Both the position numbers and the translations under genes were made by a program. Shown here piece by piece: positions 52,311 to 60,808 of a DNA stretch of 64,000 nt. How positions within the stretch are numbered: position 1 is the first letter of the stretch; each line of letters opens with the position of its first letter. The DNA comes from Nitrospira sp. GTDB lineage: Bacteria > Nitrospirota > Nitrospiria > Nitrospirales > Nitrospiraceae. Location of the stretch: the NCBI GenBank assembly GCA_022843785.1, contig JALHMZ010000002.1:124001-188000 (forward strand), written 5' to 3'. The notes below the pieces were generated by a model. The model searched no databases and was not told the DNA's origin. It worked only from the letters and a program-made list of their open reading frames with translations.

Positions 52311-55300
52311 ATGCCTCAGCCTCAGCCTCGGAGTGAACCAGTTGCGATCCTTCTCATCAATGAGATTGCCGAAGAAATCAAACTCACCACACTCAGTTTC
52401 CGCGGCTTTTTTCCAAACTGCCGAGTCGAAGCGGTCTACTCCTTGGAGGAAGCGCTTCAATGGGCGAATCGGACATCGTGGCAACTCATTCTCCTCGATG
52501 ACCGTTTGCTCGCTCAACGTGCTGCCTCCATTTTTCCCGAACTGAAACAACTGGCCCCCTCCGCTACAATCGTGCTGCAAACTGAACGCAGCGACTCCAC
52601 GACCGCAGTGAATGCGCTTCAGGCCGGCGTGGACTTTCTCCTCTACAAGAAATCGCCTGCGTTTCTCACGGAACTCATGCTCTACACAAAGAACGCGATC
52701 GAGACACAAACACTGCGCCGAGCGTTGGAATTGACACAAGCACGCCATGATCGACTCATCGACACATTGGCCGACGTATTCTATGAACTCGATGAGGAGG
52801 GGCAGTTCCGGTATCTCAGCCCCCTCATCGCTCCCTTGCTGGGCTACACACAAGACGAATTGATCGGCGCTCCCTACTCAACCATCGTATCTCCAGATTA
52901 TCTTGATCGCGTGCGCCATTGTTTCAATGATCGTAGAACGGGAGCGCGAGCCTCCCATCGGATAGAAGTGACGCTTCTCCGAAAGTCGACCGCCAATGAA
53001 CCGGCCCTCACTCACATGAGAGCTGAGATCAGCGCGAAGGGACTCTATGATGCGCAGCGACGCTACCTCGGAACTGTCGGCCTGTTGCGTGACATATCGG
53101 AACGACGCCGCCAGGAAGACACGATCCACCATCTAGAGCACCGGCTCCTGGAGTCCGACCAGCTTCTCACCTTGGCACGACGCGTTGCGTCATTATCAAA
53201 TGACCTGCGCGTCCAGCATGCCGCCATTCAAGAGAAATCCCGACACCTCCTCAAGACCATCCACGAGTCCCGTCTCACCGAGCAGGCAGAATCCCTGCTA
53301 GTCCAGACTGCCGAAGCCGCACACATCGCGGATGAACTCACGCTGGCAACGACCGAACCTCTCACACGCACAAACACCGTCAATGACATCTTTGAAACCA
53401 TTCTGGCCGCCGCTCAATCTCCGCTGCTCAACACGGACCACATTGAGCGATCCTATGCGCCGAATCTTCCTCCCTTCACAGGGGATCTTGACGCCTTAAC
53501 ACAGCTCCTTGGCATGCTCCTGTCGCATGCCCAACGTTATGTCGCTGCGGTCGGAAGCCGTCATCGATTGCGAATCAGCACAACCTTGATCGGCCCCTAC
53601 AGCACTCCGATACATCCTGGATTGGCTCTGTCCCCGCCAATACCTCCGATCGAAGTCGCCATCCAGATCCAGGAGACTGATGCCCTGACCGCAGCACAGG
53701 ACTTCCCGATCCAAACAGTCAGTAATCTCTTTGATGCCTATGCGTTTATCAAACAACTCGGTGGCCGTTGGGATTTCCGTGCCCCCGTCGGAGGCTTGCT
53801 ATCGATCAACGTGTGGATTCCACTGGAGCAGACGCCTGACTCAGCTAAAACTCCGATACCCCCTCCCCCACCTCTTAGTTTGGAAAATGCTCCGATCGAA
53901 CAGCCTCCCATGACGCAGGTTTCTACTACAGCACCTCACACGCCCTCGCCTTCCGCCTTTCCTATACCCGCACCTCAACCGTTACCTGACCGTCGCAAGA
54001 ACATACGGACAGCCACCAATCTGCCCGCACGTCTGACCATCGGCAACACCCTGTACAGCGGCATCTTGACTGATCTGAGCCCGACCGGCGCGACATTGGA
54101 GGTTGAAGGTCTCCTTCCATCACTTGAATACCACTCCGCTTCAGTAGTCCTCCAGACAGCCGCCAGTCAGTTGACGTTAGACGGTATGGCGCATGACCGC
54201 GTAGGATCATTACCCCAAGCCGCCGATGAGCGCCAGACCTCGCGTCTCGCATTCCAGTTTATCGCGCTCGACGACACTGAACATGCGGTGTTGGTGTCGC
54301 TCATCGAAGAAGCGCGCGCGCTGGCCCTCACCGTTGAGGTACTGCTTTCGCCGCCGAGAAAAGCCGCCGACCTCGCCGATCCCGCCACAGAGACCGCCCT
54401 TCGAGGCACAGATCATCGTGAAACCGTGAGAGTCCGAGTCTCACTGCCTGTCCGCATTACGGCTCCATCGATCAAAACCGGAGCCGGTCAAATATTGGGG
54501 CGCGCCGTCAATCTCAGCCGAAGCGGCGTCTGTCTCCAAACAGAGTCGTGCCTAGAAATGACCCAAGACATGGTCGCTCTTCATTTCTCTTCTTACAGCG
54601 CCTCTGATCCACCACGTGGGCATGAACCGGAAGCACCCGAAGCGATCCTGAGCGGCCGCATCGTTCATATCACTTCCAACCATACTGTTCTCTCTGAGTT
54701 GAAACCAGGTTTGTCACCGACTGGACAACTCATCGGTATCCGTTTTGAGCAGTTGACCCCATTTGCAGAGCGGGACATCAACCGTGTAATTGCCCAACAT
54801 ACCGGCTCCTCAATGGATCTCGCCGGCACCACGGGCTGGTCATCGATTGTCAGCACAAGACGGGAATGCCGGAATGCGCGGAACCAGATGATCGCCGTGA
54901 CGGATGATCATGCCCGCCACCAAATTTCTCCAAACGCGCCCATTGTGCTCATCCTCCCCGGATTTGGATTGATACAAACGGACTACGCGCCACTCTCGTT
55001 TTCTCTGGCTGCTAACGGTTTCCGCATCTTGCGCTATGATCACACTAATCATGTTGGCCAGAGCGACAGCGACATCCTACAGGTCACGTTGCGCAGCATG
55101 CAGAGCGACCTCCAAAGCGTATTGGACTTTGTTCGCGCCACCTGGCCGAGCGCTCCATTGACGCTCTTTGCCGAAGACATTGCTGCCCGAGTCGCGCTGA
55201 AAACCCTGGCTAAAAACAACCCGGATGCTCATCTGCTCTTGCTGAATCCCGTTCTCAGCATCGAGGGTGCGCTCTCAGCTGTCTACGCTCCCGACGCCAT

Positions 55301-56537
55301 TGGGAACTACCGGCAGGGTGTTCGGCGGGGCGTCGCCAATCTATGGGGCCTCAATGTCAACTTTGATCAATTTGTCGGCGACGCCATTGCAGGAGACTAT
55401 GCTAACGTGGCCTCATCGGCAGCGGACTTTGCCAGACTGACAACCCCGCCCATTCTCTTGACTTCTCCCGGCTCGCATCGTCCGCTTGCAGACATGTTCG
55501 GACCTCAACTCGACATGTTTTCCGCCATGGGACCTGTACCGATCATTGTCCCATTACCAGCCGATGTGTCTGGAAACTCCAGTGCGTATGACGAACGTCA
55601 CGCTACAGCCTTCCGGACCATCCTGAAACTCATCTCCACTCCTTTGACCGGCAGTTCGCCATCCCTTCAAGTACATGAACCAAATATACGGGCTGTTCGC
55701 CAACAGCAACAGTTGGAGCATGAGCGCGTCCGCTTGCGCCACCATGTGTCGCAAGCAACACGCAGCGCTTTGTGGATAGCGCATTTGGCTCAACTCCCCC
55801 AACTTGGACACCAGCCTGACTACTGGAAGCTAGAAAATGATTTCTATCGCCGGCTCCTCCCTATTGAACCAGGCATGGCCATCTTGGACATTGGCTGCGG
55901 AGAAGGTGACCTTGCCCGCATTATGCTGACTGACCAAATTTATCGGTCCATGTACAAAAGCGGACCGCCGGATGGTCCTCTCTGCTACATCGGCGCCGAC
56001 TATTCACGGGAATCTCTGGACCTTACCGAACAGCAGGTACACGCCTTCGCTCAGAAGCTACCCTTCCAGATCGCGACAGGTTTGTCCGCCGAGCAATTCT
56101 TAAAGACCAGCTGGCTGCATTTCAACTGGCATTCCCCCCTGCCATTAACTGAAGGATCGATCCAACGCATCCTATGCCATCTCTCTCTTTCCTTCTCGCC
56201 CTCTCCGCTTTATAGCCTCCGGAACATGCTCCGTGTGTTGCATCCGGATGGGCGGGCTGTGATCACGGTCCTTCAACCGCACACTGACCTCACAACACTG
56301 TTTCACCGCCACCTGCGCGCGTCGGCTCAAGATCCGTTCGGCACATCAGCCCAGATTCTCCTCCATCATCTCGGCCGGCTGCGTGAAGCCGTTCGTCATG
56401 GCTTACTGCATAGCTATGAACGCAATGAGCTCACTCGCCTGCTGGTCCATGCCGGCGCCGATCCCATCCAGGTTGTTCCCACCCTTGACAATCAAGTGCT
56501 CCTCGCCGTCATCCGGAATGGCAAATCCTCTGGCTGA
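52311..56537 (+). CDS. Giant fusion: REC-PAS-degenerate kinase-PilZ-PilZ-hydrolase-methyltransferase
   Basis: A 1408-residue single frame. Residues 10-130: REC-like (LILLDDRLL with Asp63, LYKK Lys113). 145-265: PAS (DVFYELDEEGQFRYLSPLI, LLGYTQDELIGAPY). 270-505: helical and HATPase-like region without the phospho-His or an N-box Asn (LTQLLGMLLSHAQRYV). 510-558: Pro-rich linker. 560-670: PilZ 1 (RKNIR, DLSPTG). 700-830: PilZ 2 (RETVR, NLSRSG). 865-1110: alpha/beta-hydrolase fold, with FAEDIAAR where GxSxG is expected. 1165-1405: SAM methyltransferase (ILDIGCGEGDLARIM). Both PilZ domains keep c-di-GMP motifs. The kinase-like part looks inactive. It is followed by a histidine kinase and a sigma-54 regulator. 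Domain calls are by eye; the fusion itself is plain. Confidence 0.85.
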   Translation: MPQPQPRSEPVAILLINEIAEEIKLTTLSFRGFFPNCRVEAVYSLEEALQWANRTSWQLILLDDRLLAQRAASIFPELKQLAPSATIVLQTERSDSTTAVNALQAGVDFLLYKKSPAFLTELMLYTKNAIETQTLRRALELTQARHDRLIDTLADVFYELDEEGQFRYLSPLIAPLLGYTQDELIGAPYSTIVSPDYLDRVRHCFNDRRTGARASHRIEVTLLRKSTANEPALTHMRAEISAKGLYDAQRRYLGTVGLLRDISERRRQEDTIHHLEHRLLESDQLLTLARRVASLSNDLRVQHAAIQEKSRHLLKTIHESRLTEQAESLLVQTAEAAHIADELTLATTEPLTRTNTVNDIFETILAAAQSPLLNTDHIERSYAPNLPPFTGDLDALTQLLGMLLSHAQRYVAAVGSRHRLRISTTLIGPYSTPIHPGLALSPPIPPIEVAIQIQETDALTAAQDFPIQTVSNLFDAYAFIKQLGGRWDFRAPVGGLLSINVWIPLEQTPDSAKTPIPPPPPLSLENAPIEQPPMTQVSTTAPHTPSPSAFPIPAPQPLPDRRKNIRTATNLPARLTIGNTLYSGILTDLSPTGATLEVEGLLPSLEYHSASVVLQTAASQLTLDGMAHDRVGSLPQAADERQTSRLAFQFIALDDTEHAVLVSLIEEARALALTVEVLLSPPRKAADLADPATETALRGTDHRETVRVRVSLPVRITAPSIKTGAGQILGRAVNLSRSGVCLQTESCLEMTQDMVALHFSSYSASDPPRGHEPEAPEAILSGRIVHITSNHTVLSELKPGLSPTGQLIGIRFEQLTPFAERDINRVIAQHTGSSMDLAGTTGWSSIVSTRRECRNARNQMIAVTDDHARHQISPNAPIVLILPGFGLIQTDYAPLSFSLAANGFRILRYDHTNHVGQSDSDILQVTLRSMQSDLQSVLDFVRATWPSAPLTLFAEDIAARVALKTLAKNNPDAHLLLLNPVLSIEGALSAVYAPDAIGNYRQGVRRGVANLWGLNVNFDQFVGDAIAGDYANVASSAADFARLTTPPILLTSPGSHRPLADMFGPQLDMFSAMGPVPIIVPLPADVSGNSSAYDERHATAFRTILKLISTPLTGSSPSLQVHEPNIRAVRQQQQLEHERVRLRHHVSQATRSALWIAHLAQLPQLGHQPDYWKLENDFYRRLLPIEPGMAILDIGCGEGDLARIMLTDQIYRSMYKSGPPDGPLCYIGADYSRESLDLTEQQVHAFAQKLPFQIATGLSAEQFLKTSWLHFNWHSPLPLTEGSIQRILCHLSLSFSPSPLYSLRNMLRVLHPDGRAVITVLQPHTDLTTLFHRHLRASAQDPFGTSAQILLHHLGRLREAVRHGLLHSYERNELTRLLVHAGADPIQVVPTLDNQVLLAVIRNGKSSG

Positions 56538-56658
56538 AACGTGGCTCGCCATGTATACTGCACTCTGGTCGCAGCTATGATCCTTCGCACGAGATTCTCC
56601 TGAAAGAATCACAGCACAGAAATCTGCGACGTTCGTTCACCACTCTCAGCCTCAATGT

Positions 56659-57933
56659 ATGACCGACCGCGCATTCCCACAGATAATGACTGCGCAGTCC
56701 GCTGCTGAATCGCTACGGCATCTGACACAGTTTTCACAAGCGATCGGGGAAATCACAAGCATCCCCGCGACTGCCGAGCGCGTGCTATCAGAATTTTCAG
56801 AAATGGCGCAGTGCCAACGGGGCGCCCTATATCTCGCCGAGCATGAACGCGCAGATTTTCGCCGTCTGGCTGCACAGGGGCTGAGTTCAACGGAACCGGC
56901 ACCGCTTACGATTTCGGCTGATCATCCCCTTGTGCGTTTTCTTGCTACACATCGCCAGATTGCAAACCAATCCACCGACACCAGCATGGCTGCGGACGCG
57001 TCCCTTGACAGGCAATCACCGCCGCTGGATGGGATGTGGGGCGATATAATCATTCCGCTTGTCAATCGTGGGAGGCTGGTTGCCTTTGTCCTCTTCCAAT
57101 CAAACCCGGCAACGCGGCAACTGGGCTCCGAACCTATTGAACTCTTGACGGCGATGGCCCAAAGCGCCGCGAATGCGTTGGACTCGCAATTGATCTGCGA
57201 AGACCTGCGCCAATCTCACACGCTGATGCGCCGCACTGATCGGCTGCGTTCACTGGAAACCATCGCCGGAGGATTTGCTCACGAGGTCAGAAACCCGCTG
57301 ACATCGATCAAGACCTTCATCCAGCTGGCTCCTGAACGAAAAGACGACGCCGAGTTCATGCTCGATTTCAGCCGTGTCGTACTCGACGATGTCCATCGGA
57401 TCGAGCGCTTGATTCAAGAAATTCTCGACTATGCCCGCTACATGGAGCCAAGGCTGACCGAAGAAGATGTGAACGAAATCGTGTCGTCATGCTTGTACTT
57501 CATCGATGTCCAAGCACGCTCCCAAGAGATCAAGATTGAAAAAGAGTTGGCGTCTGAGCTACCTCGTGTCATGCTGGACCGGCAGCAAATCAAGCAGGTC
57601 CTGTTGAACTTATTTCTCAATGCCATGGATGCAATCGGCAAGCAGAACGGCACACTCCGAGTCAGAACCAGCAAGATGATGAAACCGGCAGGCGACATCT
57701 GGGTACAGATCGAGGTTCAGGATACGGGGTGCGGGATCCCGGCGGCAAATCTCGAGCGCGTATTTGACCCCTTCTTTACCACCAAACACGACAGTGGCGA
57801 GAACGAAGGCACAGGGTTGGGGTTGGCCATCGCCCATCAGATCATTCAAGAGCACCGAGGCAACATTCATGTGCAAAGCGCCGTAGGGGTGGGCACGACC
57901 TTTCACATCAACCTGCCCTCTCACGCGGAATAG
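56659..57933 (+). CDS. GAF-domain sensor histidine kinase
   Basis: A 424-residue NtrB-like cytosolic kinase. A GAF domain (about residues 28-180: RVLSEFSEMAQCQRGALYLA, IIIPLVNRGRLVAFVLF) precedes HisKA with the phospho-His208 in GGFAHEVRNPLTSIKTF. Next comes HATPase_c with the N box LFLNAMDAI and glycine boxes VQDTGCGIP and GTGLGLAIAHQIIQEH. No membrane segment, so the signal is internal. The sigma-54 regulator follows by 15 bases and is the probable partner. ATG 56686 is an alternative start. Confidence 0.92.
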   Translation: MTDRAFPQIMTAQSAAESLRHLTQFSQAIGEITSIPATAERVLSEFSEMAQCQRGALYLAEHERADFRRLAAQGLSSTEPAPLTISADHPLVRFLATHRQIANQSTDTSMAADASLDRQSPPLDGMWGDIIIPLVNRGRLVAFVLFQSNPATRQLGSEPIELLTAMAQSAANALDSQLICEDLRQSHTLMRRTDRLRSLETIAGGFAHEVRNPLTSIKTFIQLAPERKDDAEFMLDFSRVVLDDVHRIERLIQEILDYARYMEPRLTEEDVNEIVSSCLYFIDVQARSQEIKIEKELASELPRVMLDRQQIKQVLLNLFLNAMDAIGKQNGTLRVRTSKMMKPAGDIWVQIEVQDTGCGIPAANLERVFDPFFTTKHDSGENEGTGLGLAIAHQIIQEHRGNIHVQSAVGVGTTFHINLPSHAE

Positions 57934-57948
57934 ACAGATAGGAGAGTC

Positions 57949-59379
57949 GTGGATAGTTCAGCCCCCAAAAAGCGTGTCCTCTTAATCGACGACGAAGCGC
58001 GAGTCCGCACATCGCTGAAAATGGTTCTCGAACCGTCCTACGAGATTCTGCAGGCTGCCGATGCGCAAGAAGGCCTCGAGGTCTTTCGGAAGGAGGGACC
58101 GGATCTCGTATTGCTTGACGTGATTCTTCCGGGAACCGACGGACTGGCAGTCCTCAAAACCCTTCGTTCCGAGAGCAAAATGGTTCCGGTAATCATGCTG
58201 ACCGGTACCAAGTTGGTAAAGACTGCCGTCGATGCTATGAAGTTCGGCGCAGCGGACTACCTATCCAAGCCTTTCGACGTCGATGAATTACGCCTTGTCG
58301 TCGAGCGCGCATTGGAATCCCTGGCGCTCCAGCGCGAAGTCAAACAGCTGAGAAGCCAAGTCGTCCAACGTTACGCCTTCCACAATCTGATCGGGAAAAG
58401 CCAGGGCATGCAGGAAATCTATGCCAAGATCGAGCAGGTCTCTGACAGCCGCACCACCGTCTTAGTCACGGGAGAGAGTGGAACCGGCAAAGAGCTTGTC
58501 GCCAAAGCGCTGCATTATAACAGTTCCAGACGAGACCGCCCCTGCATCGCGCTCAATTGCGCCGCGTTGCCGGAAACGCTGATCGAAAGCGAACTATTCG
58601 GCCATGAAAAAGGCGCATTCACGGACGCGACGGCCCGACGCACAGGACAGTTCGAGCTGGCCCATACCGGCACGCTCTTTCTTGATGAAATCGGCGACCT
58701 GAGTCCCGTCACCCAGGCCAAGCTCCTGCGTGTGCTGCAAGAACGGGAATTTACCAGAATCGGTGGCTCACAACCGATCAAAGTCGATGTGCGCATCGTG
58801 GCAGCGACCAATAAGAACTTGGATGAACTGGTCAGAAAAGGCCAGTTCCGGGAAGACTTGTATTATCGCATCAATGTCATCGCGCTCTATCTTCCTCCTC
58901 TCCGCGAACGCGGGGAAGATATTTCACTACTGGCCAAACATTTTCTCGCCAAACGGGTGGAAGAAGAAAAACGCCCGCGCATCGAGTTCTCAAAAGATGC
59001 CTTGGAATCGCTTGCTCGTTACCCGTGGCCGGGAAATGTCCGCGAGTTGGAGAACATTGTCGAACAAGCCTTTATTTGGTCGCAGCAAGCCACTGAGATT
59101 ACTCCTGAACATCTCCCTTCCATTCTCAAGGGCGATAGTCGGTCTTCATCCCTCCATGACGACACGCTTGCCGGACGGATGTCGCTTGAAAAAGCGGTGA
59201 TGGAATTTGAACGGGAAATCATTCTGGACGCCCTGAAGCGCACCAACTACGTCCAAACCCACGCCGCGAACCTCCTCGGAATCAGCCGCCGCATGCTCAA
59301 ATATCGCATGGATACTCTCGGCATCGGCCGATCGGAGCATGCCGCCACTCAAGACCCGGAGCCCGCAGTACAGGAGTAA
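57949..59379 (+). CDS. Sigma-54-dependent response regulator (NtrC family)
   Basis: A 476-residue activator starting at GTG 57949, with GGAG upstream. REC domain: VLLIDDEARVRTSLKM, phospho-acceptor Asp57 in LVLLDVILPGTDG, and Lys in DYLSKPFDV. AAA+ domain (about 145-370): VTGESGTGKELVAKALH, FGHEKGAFTDA (the GAFTGA loop with Asp), GTLFLDEIGDLSP, and RPWPGN-like YPWPGNVRELENIVEQA. C-terminal Fis-type HTH: YVQTHAANLLGISRRMLKYR. It turns on RpoN-dependent promoters in response to the adjacent kinase. No rpoN gene is in the window. Confidence 0.95.
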   Translation: MDSSAPKKRVLLIDDEARVRTSLKMVLEPSYEILQAADAQEGLEVFRKEGPDLVLLDVILPGTDGLAVLKTLRSESKMVPVIMLTGTKLVKTAVDAMKFGAADYLSKPFDVDELRLVVERALESLALQREVKQLRSQVVQRYAFHNLIGKSQGMQEIYAKIEQVSDSRTTVLVTGESGTGKELVAKALHYNSSRRDRPCIALNCAALPETLIESELFGHEKGAFTDATARRTGQFELAHTGTLFLDEIGDLSPVTQAKLLRVLQEREFTRIGGSQPIKVDVRIVAATNKNLDELVRKGQFREDLYYRINVIALYLPPLRERGEDISLLAKHFLAKRVEEEKRPRIEFSKDALESLARYPWPGNVRELENIVEQAFIWSQQATEITPEHLPSILKGDSRSSSLHDDTLAGRMSLEKAVMEFEREIILDALKRTNYVQTHAANLLGISRRMLKYRMDTLGIGRSEHAATQDPEPAVQE

Positions 59380-59410
59380 ACCTACAATTTGCTCTCCACT
59401 GCGTGATTTA

Positions 59411-59437
59411 TTTGACAGAATGTTCTTCTTTGTCAAA
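59411..59437. repeat. Inverted repeat TTTGACA/TGTCAAA
   Basis: TTTGACA (59411-59417) and TGTCAAA (59431-59437) with a 13-base spacer, followed by AAAA and, further on, an AT-rich stretch. It lies just after the sigma-54 regulator gene and could be a small terminator or an operator for the REC-HD gene. Choice not possible by eye. Confidence 0.35.
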
Positions 59438-59605
59438 AAAATAATTGACGGGATCCTATCCAAGAAAACTACATATAGTTGTACTACGTATGGCACCCAC
59501 TAACCCTTGCTACATCAGGCACTGCAGCAGGGCCATACAGCAAAAGGAATAACAATTGCTAGAAATAATAAGTACTTGACAAGAACGCTGGTTGGGCATA
59601 CAGAA

Positions 59606-59645
59606 AAGGACTGTATATGACAATGAAGGACTCTATATGACTATG
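59606..59645 (+). repeat. Tandem 20-bp duplication of RBS and start codon
   Basis: Two head-to-tail 20-base units, AAGGACTGTATATGACAATG (59606-59625) and AAGGACTCTATATGACTATG (59626-59645), differ at two positions. Each has AAGGA, a 6-base gap and an ATG-ACN-ATG start. Confidence 0.9.
59617..59640 (+). CDS. Seven-codon leader peptide overlapping the REC-HD start
   Basis: The first ATG (59617) opens MTMKDSI and its TGA (59638-59640) overlaps the main ATG at 59637 as ATGA. It has its own AAGGA and a duplicated copy of the main gene start, so ribosomes may load there and re-initiate downstream. The shortest plausible product is 7 residues. Translation is inferred only. Confidence 0.45.
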   Translation: MTMKDSI

Positions 59646-60758
59646 ATCGTAGATGGTGCAAAGAAAAAGCCAACCATCCTCGTCGTAGACGATGAGGCAG
59701 GGCCTCGGGATGCCCTCAAGGTCATTCTCCGCCCATTCTTCAATATCCAATCGGCCGATAGTGCCAAAGCTGCCATTGATGTGCTCAACACGCAACCTAT
59801 CGACCTTGTCACGCTTGATCAAAAGCTTCCGGACCGGCAAGGAATAGATCTTCTCCAAGACATCAAACACGATCATGCCAATATCGAAGTCATTATCGTT
59901 ACAGGATACGGCAGCCTGAAGTCAGCGATGGATGGCATTCGCCATGGAGCCGCCGGGTATTTACTCAAACCGTTCAATGTGTCTGAGCTCATCTCGCTGA
60001 TCAATCGAACTTTGGACAAGAAGCAACGGCTCGACTTGGTGAGAAACTTTTTCCGATCAACACCAGAGTTGTGGGGCGCTAAACAGGAAAGCGCCTCAGC
60101 GTGGCAGGCCTTGAGATCAACCTATGGTGCACTTGCACCATGCAGCTCAGAAACCAGTGCGCCCCCTTCTGAAAAACTCGGCTTGTTATCCCTTCTATCA
60201 GATATTCTTGAGGCAACTGACCGGCAACTCCTGAACCACTCGAGTCGGGTGAGCTTCTATGCCACCCTGCTTGGTAATCGGCTTAAGCTATCCAGCCAGG
60301 AACAGGAAGCATTGACCATGGGCTCGTTTCTTCATGACATTGGGAAAGTCGGCACCACATACGACCAATACTCTGACGATCAATCTGCGTGGTCAGTTAC
60401 AGACGCCTCTTGCGTGGAATATTCTGAAAGAGGCGCCCATTTGATCAGAGCTTTCGGATTACCAGCTGAAGTCGCCCAGATTGTGGCCTATCATCATGAA
60501 CGGTGGGACGGACAAGATTCACCTCATGGACTTCAAGGGGAGGGCATTCCTCTCCTGGCTCGTATCGTCCGCATTGCAGAGACATTCGACCATCTGACGG
60601 CGGGGTCACATGGCAGTTCACCCCTTTCCATCGATGACGCCGTCAGACAGCTTTCCCTTCAAGCCCACACTCTCTTCGACTCAAAATTAACCGACCTCTT
60701 CAGCGATGTTGTGCAGGAATGCAAGTCTTCTCTTCCCCCTATGGGAATCGCAGCATAG
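59637..60758 (+). CDS. Response regulator with HD (degenerate HD-GYP) domain
   Basis: About 373 residues from ATG 59637. A REC domain (PTILVVDDEAGPRDALKVIL, DLVTLDQKLPDRQG with Asp, YLLKPFN with Lys) is joined to an HD phosphohydrolase of HD-GYP type: LLNHSSRVSFYATLLG, SFLHDIGKVG (the HD), VAYHHERWDGQDSPHGLQGE and LLARIVRIAETFDHLTAG. In HD-GYP c-di-GMP phosphodiesterases the GYP motif follows HHExxDGxGYP; here it is DSP, so activity on c-di-GMP is uncertain. Downstream of the sigma-54 regulator, in the same direction, with a 257-base leader. Confidence 0.9.
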   Translation: MTMIVDGAKKKPTILVVDDEAGPRDALKVILRPFFNIQSADSAKAAIDVLNTQPIDLVTLDQKLPDRQGIDLLQDIKHDHANIEVIIVTGYGSLKSAMDGIRHGAAGYLLKPFNVSELISLINRTLDKKQRLDLVRNFFRSTPELWGAKQESASAWQALRSTYGALAPCSSETSAPPSEKLGLLSLLSDILEATDRQLLNHSSRVSFYATLLGNRLKLSSQEQEALTMGSFLHDIGKVGTTYDQYSDDQSAWSVTDASCVEYSERGAHLIRAFGLPAEVAQIVAYHHERWDGQDSPHGLQGEGIPLLARIVRIAETFDHLTAGSHGSSPLSIDDAVRQLSLQAHTLFDSKLTDLFSDVVQECKSSLPPMGIAA

Positions 60759-60808
60759 ACCGCCAACTCTGCTCACGCCATTACACGGGCCTTTCTGCTA
60801 TAACGCGA

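Noticed and set aside
58617..58634. GAFTDA in the sigma-54 activator as a defect
   Set aside because: The Gly-to-Asp variant of the loop is common among functional NtrC-family proteins, so it is not evidence of inactivity.
59491..59510. TGGCAC...TTGC resembling a sigma-54 promoter upstream of the REC-HD gene
   Set aside because: The two blocks are 10 bases apart instead of about 5, so the GG and GC of a -24/-12 promoter are not in register.
59576..59604. TTGACA and TACAGA with a 17-base spacer before the duplicated start
   Set aside because: The -10 is poor, and transcription from it would begin at about 59611, inside the first ribosome-binding unit.
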